DNA of 64,000 nucleotides. It comes from Antennarius striatus (lineage: Eukaryota > Chordata > Actinopteri > Lophiiformes > Antennariidae). Positions 60,201 to 64,000 of the stretch are shown here, piece after piece (the stretch's first letter is position 1; every line of letters starts with the position of its first letter). Position numbers and translations under genes: made by a program. Below the pieces are notes generated by a model. It did no database searches and was not told where the DNA came from. It was given only the letters and a program-made list of their open reading frames with translations. The stretch covers positions 16,308,001 through 16,372,000 of the forward strand of contig NC_090784.1 in assembly GCF_040054535.1 (NCBI RefSeq), in the 5' to 3' direction.

Positions 60201-63200
60201 TTTATTTATTGTCCATCACACATTCCTGTCCTGTTCAACATCCCTATAAAGAACCAGAGAGAACTCTCTGAAAGGACAGCTCTTAACTTCAGTCATAGGA
60301 AAATGGCTTCTTAGCTATAGTCAAAGAAAAATCCAAACATGAATTTGCATTTAATTATAATGATTTAGCAATAGAAATAAGATGGAGGTACCTTTCATTT
60401 CCTGGTTTGCAGCAGGTTGATGGGTTGTAACCTCAGGTTGCTCAATCACAGTGAGTGGCTCAGCTTTAGTTTCATCTGGTTCTATATGGGGTTGAATGTT
60501 GGGGCAACTTTCTTGCTCCTCTTGGCTGTTTGAAAATACAAAATAAAGCAATTCATTAAAGCCATATCGCGGGATGTTGTAGTTTGTGACTGCATATTTC
60601 CTAGTTAAAGCTTCAGATCATCAAATTCTTTTTTAACTTATTCCTTGTGAGAATTACTCACGTAGGTAACTTGATTTCTCGAAAATCTGATACCCATTGC
60701 TGAAATTCCTGCTGGATTGCCCAGTATGATAGGACATATGAAGGACATATATGACAGTTTTCAAAAATTACAGAAAATCAACATCCAACATGTCTTTCTA
60801 GAGAAAATATGAAGTTACTGGAGATAATCCACATACTGTATGAATTGGAGAGTTTTAAGGAGAAGACTTTCTGCAGAAGAAAAGAGAGACTATCTGAAAC
60901 TATGTGGTGTGTTCTGTATATTATCCAGAGTAAGAACAAGAAAAACTTTATTCTTCCCACAATTGGGGAAAATATGGTCAATATCTTCATAAAACAGACC
61001 ATATTATATTTTTTGTTTTTGCAATTTGAGTGAAATGAGCCTTTAACTTAAGTCTGACATCTGACGTTTTAATACCTTTCCTCCACTTTTTGTTGTTTCA
61101 CAGTGATCAGCTCAGTGCTGTTCTCTGCAATTTGTTCCCCCCAGGGCCGAAGCATCACCGTGTCTTTAACAGTCGATCCCCAAAGCACATTTGTTTGCAC
61201 ATTTTCACTGAGGGAGAACTGCAGCCTCTCCTCACAAACCTGAAGCAACAACACAAACAAATAGGAGTGAATAAGCACACAGAGGTAATACAAGGGGAAG
61301 GATTTACACCTTTATAAAAGACCACAATGAATCCCACCTGCATCTTCAGACCATTCTTTGTTGTCATCTTCAGGAGAGATCCCTGGTCCTTCACTTCAGA
61401 TGACTGGTCTGTAGATCTCAGCTCATCGTCTCTCTCCTCTTGAGATGACGGATCCGCAATCACATATGGTACAATCTCTGTCATCTTATCAGAATGATCA
61501 GACTCTCTATCCTCCTTCAAATCCATTTTGATTCCCTCAGAACTGGAAGAGTCATGAGTTTCTTCACTTATATCACAATCAGGTACATTGCCATCTTTTT
61601 GGTTTGTAGTTTTCTTCAAAGACTCCAAAAGGTCAAGGTTCCCCAAAAAAAGGTCACCCAGACTATCCTCCTCATCCCCAGAAATGCAGCACAGCTGTTC
61701 CAGTTTTTCAAAATCCTCCAAGGGTTCCTCATCCAAATCTTTCCACTCAGAAATCAATAATTCTGGGAGATTGTTTAGGGGGGCATGGACAGACGATGGA
61801 GTGGAGGATGTATCCTGACATTGATCATTACCTTCTTCCTGCTCTTCAGGGTTGTCCTCATCAGCCAGTGTTATACACACAGAGGGTAAATCCAGATTGG
61901 CAGAGATACCTATACTCTGAGTTGGAGTTGGTTCTGAGATGTCTATGTTGTGAGTTGGGGAAATATTCAACTCTGTCTCAGTGCCAGCAATAAATTCTTC
62001 GAGATTAATGTGACGATTAAATTCCTCTGCTTCTATAACAGATGGTGGTGGACTTGGAAAAGAGTCATCTAAACTCTCCAGTTTATCATCTTGTACATCA
62101 AGGTCTATGCTTGGTGGGGGACTTGGGAAATCTATTGAGCTGAAACTGTCTACCTGTGGACATGACACATCTCTCTCCTCTTGAATATGAAAGTCACTGG
62201 GACAAATACTGGGATTGGGTGGAAAGGGAATATTCATATAATCCCCCATTGAGTTCAAACTGCTTACTCTCTCCTCCATGTGTTGTGTAGAAGGCCACGG
62301 TCTCATTTCTGCTTCGGAATCTACACCAGATTCAACATTTTGGTGGTCTGAAAAATTCACATTAGGAGCTTCTGTAATACAAATAGACAAATTTGATCCT
62401 GTATGTTCTGAAGTGTGACTGAAGTCATTCTCTATATTATCTTTGACAACATGCTCAAGTGATGTCCATTCCTCTTTTTGAATCTTGTAGAGGTGATTCT
62501 GAGACCATCTATTAAAATTTAGATTTTCTTCAGTCTTTGTAGAGTCTACAGGATTTACTGCTTTTCTGAGTGTCTGTGAACATGAAGAAACCTCATCTTG
62601 CACCAAAGGTTCTTTCCCTGGAATTTCTATATTTTCTATTTCATTGTGTGAGTTTTCTCTTTTCATGTCTTTTTCACAGGTGACAATTTCTCTTAAGTTT
62701 TCAATATTCTCCTCCTGTTGTACAATCACCACTTGGATATTCTTCTCAAAGTCTTGAGAGTCCCATATTTCCTTAATATCAAGATTGCCAGACACTCCTT
62801 GCAATTTATTGCTCCAGGGTTCTTCACAGACCTCCAAGACAGCAGGGTGAGGTTCACTTCCAGCAAGTTCATCATTTTCTTCACTCTTCCAAAACGTCTG
62901 ACCAACAATAAGCCTTTCCCCAATTTCCCAGGTCTTGTTACCAAACCCAGAGAAGAATTCAGACCTTAGTTCGGTGTTCTGGTACTTCTTTTCTGGAGAG
63001 GCCCACTGGTCATTCTCATCAGGCCACAAGCATAAGTCTTTTGACTTTGAAACATAGTGGAAGTCCAGTTCTCCATGAACCTCACCTGAACCTGCACATT
63101 CTACATCCTCCTCCAGGGCAGTACATAACTCTTTTGTTTTCACATCCAGGTCCTCAGAAGATTCTTTATCCATCCTGTTCATTGACTCCATCCATGTTGC

Positions 63201-64000
63201 TTTTCCTCTCAAAGGTGACTTTTCTTTCCTAGCATGACTCAGTTCTGCGGCAGCCAGCTGTTTCTCTGTCTGTGCACTGACCATAGACTCACTGTCATCT
63301 GAGCAGCGTAGGTTTCTCAGGCCAAGCTCATTGTGGTCAAGATCTGATCTCTCTTCACTGTCTGTTTCAGTCAAAGAATGACACATCAGATCACTTACTG
63401 TATTAGAGGTAGACACAGCATCAGTGATTCGCTTGACTACAGGCAGGGTTTCATTGCTCAGTTTGGCATCAGTGGTTTGAATGCTGTACAGTTTTGATAG
63501 ACTTGACTCTCTGTTGTCAACCTGTGTCTGTGACATGTGGAAGTTCAGTGAAGATATATCAATATCGATCTCTGTAGCACTAGTGCCATCATTTGTGCTT
63601 AACCACAGCATGCTATCCTTTGACTGGTTGCCACATGCATTAGCTGCAGTGTTTCTACAATCTGTTATTTGAGATATGATGCCATCTGTTAAGCAGTTGT
63701 CTCTGCTCTGTGGGTGCCCTTTCAGCGGCTCTTGATTTAACTCTAAGACCAACTTATCAATTACGTCAATACAGTCCTTGGCCTGAGGATCATCACATAG
63801 TGGTGTTGAATTATTGCTCTCGTTTGGGAAAATGCCAGAATCGCCTCTTTGTGCTGACCCCAGTCCTGTACTTACGAAATCTTTGCCTAAATGAGAGCTG
63901 TCATTTTCTGGAAAATTCTGATGTAGAGTACTTTCCTCAGACAAATCTTTATCCATTTTTCCTCCACTTTCAACAGCGTTATATGACATCTGTATACTAT
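57238..64000 (-). CDS. lmtk3: Lemur tyrosine kinase family protein, C-terminal region; N-terminal kinase part lies outside the window
   Basis: Minus-strand exons are from the window edge (or 63989) to 61338, then 61239-61076, 60525-60392, 59981-59647, 59550-59466 and 57368-57238. The first exon encodes about 880 residues of Ser/Glu/Asp-rich, probably disordered sequence with two copies of FPSPPPS (nt about 62050-62130). Then come an acidic linker, GSDPDDDEDDEQEDESSRRV, and the family hallmark NVSFFDDVTIYLFDQETPTN, continuing to SSRFTVSPANDPHLV and stop. This conserved segment before the C terminus is shared by AATK/LMTK1, LMTK2 and LMTK3, membrane-anchored kinases acting in endosomal traffic and neurons. 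No kinase motif is visible here. Choice of LMTK3 rests on proximity to cyth2 (both at human 19q13.33). At 63989 TATACAG precedes ATG, so the large exon could begin there. Confidence 0.8.
60566..60592 (-). repeat. Short diverged end of a family B repeat
   Basis: CGGGATGTTGTAGTTTGTGACTG-like sequence parallels the reversed end of copy 3. It is a fragment only. Confidence 0.3.
60662..60711 (-). other. lmtk3: Candidate small cassette exon in the LMTK-family gene
   Basis: On the minus strand CAATCCAG (acceptor) is followed by frame QEFQQWVSDFREIKLP and a strong donor AC|GTGAGT. It ends in the same phase (2) as exon 61239-61076, so it could feed the next exon correctly. Its own start phase (0), however, does not fit the preceding donor at 61075. 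Inclusion would need an alternative upstream donor (for example CAAAAA|GTGGAG at about 61090). Confidence 0.35.

Overview
This is nuclear DNA from a vertebrate, almost certainly a teleost fish. Coding regions are split into many short exons with GT-AG introns, most genes end in an AATAAA signal, and non-coding DNA is full of microsatellites, SINE and LINE fragments of fish type and small DNA-transposon remnants. I rebuilt gene models by eye, joining exons in phase and comparing the products with remembered vertebrate protein families. No alignment was run.

Layout: (1) 306-6200 (+), the 3' end of a cytohesin gene (best match cyth2), with a long 3' UTR. (2) 8.2-9.7 kb (+), a complete compact BTG/Tob-family gene. 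(3) 10.3-18.0 kb (-), a neuronal pentraxin-like gene with an extraordinary His/Asp-rich insertion; one intron holds a 500-base compound tetranucleotide array. (4) 20.9-31.8 kb (+), a 14-coding-exon BAIAP2/IRSp53-family gene (I-BAR, SH3, WH2-like tail). (5) 32.3-33.4 kb (-), ndufa3, head to head with (6) tfpt, 33.6-37.7 kb (+). (7) cnot3, 38-46.6 kb (+), tail to tail with (8) prpf31, 47.7-52.1 kb (-). (9) 52.8-53.16 kb (-), the last exon of a gene I cannot identify. (10) 53.8-55.7 kb, a repeat cluster. (11) 56.1 kb to the window edge (-), the C-terminal part of a lemur tyrosine kinase gene, most likely lmtk3.

Two blocks of human chromosome 19q13 synteny are combined here: CYTH2/LMTK3 (19q13.33) and CNOT3/PRPF31/TFPT/NDUFA3 (19q13.42). 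The set cytohesin + neuronal pentraxin + BAIAP2 family + LMTK family also recurs on human 17q25 (CYTH1, NPTX1, BAIAP2, AATK), chromosome 7 (CYTH3, NPTX2, BAIAP2L1, LMTK2) and 22q13 (CYTH4, NPTXR, BAIAP2L2). The window therefore looks like the fourth copy of an old vertebrate whole-genome-duplication block. The pentraxin and BAIAP2-like genes here may be ohnologs with no counterpart on human 19q13.

The genes are not an operon. Functionally they include membrane and actin signalling at synapses (cytohesin, pentraxin, BAIAP2, LMTK) and housekeeping nuclear or mitochondrial factors (CNOT3 deadenylation, PRPF31 splicing, TFPT chromatin remodelling, NDUFA3 respiration).
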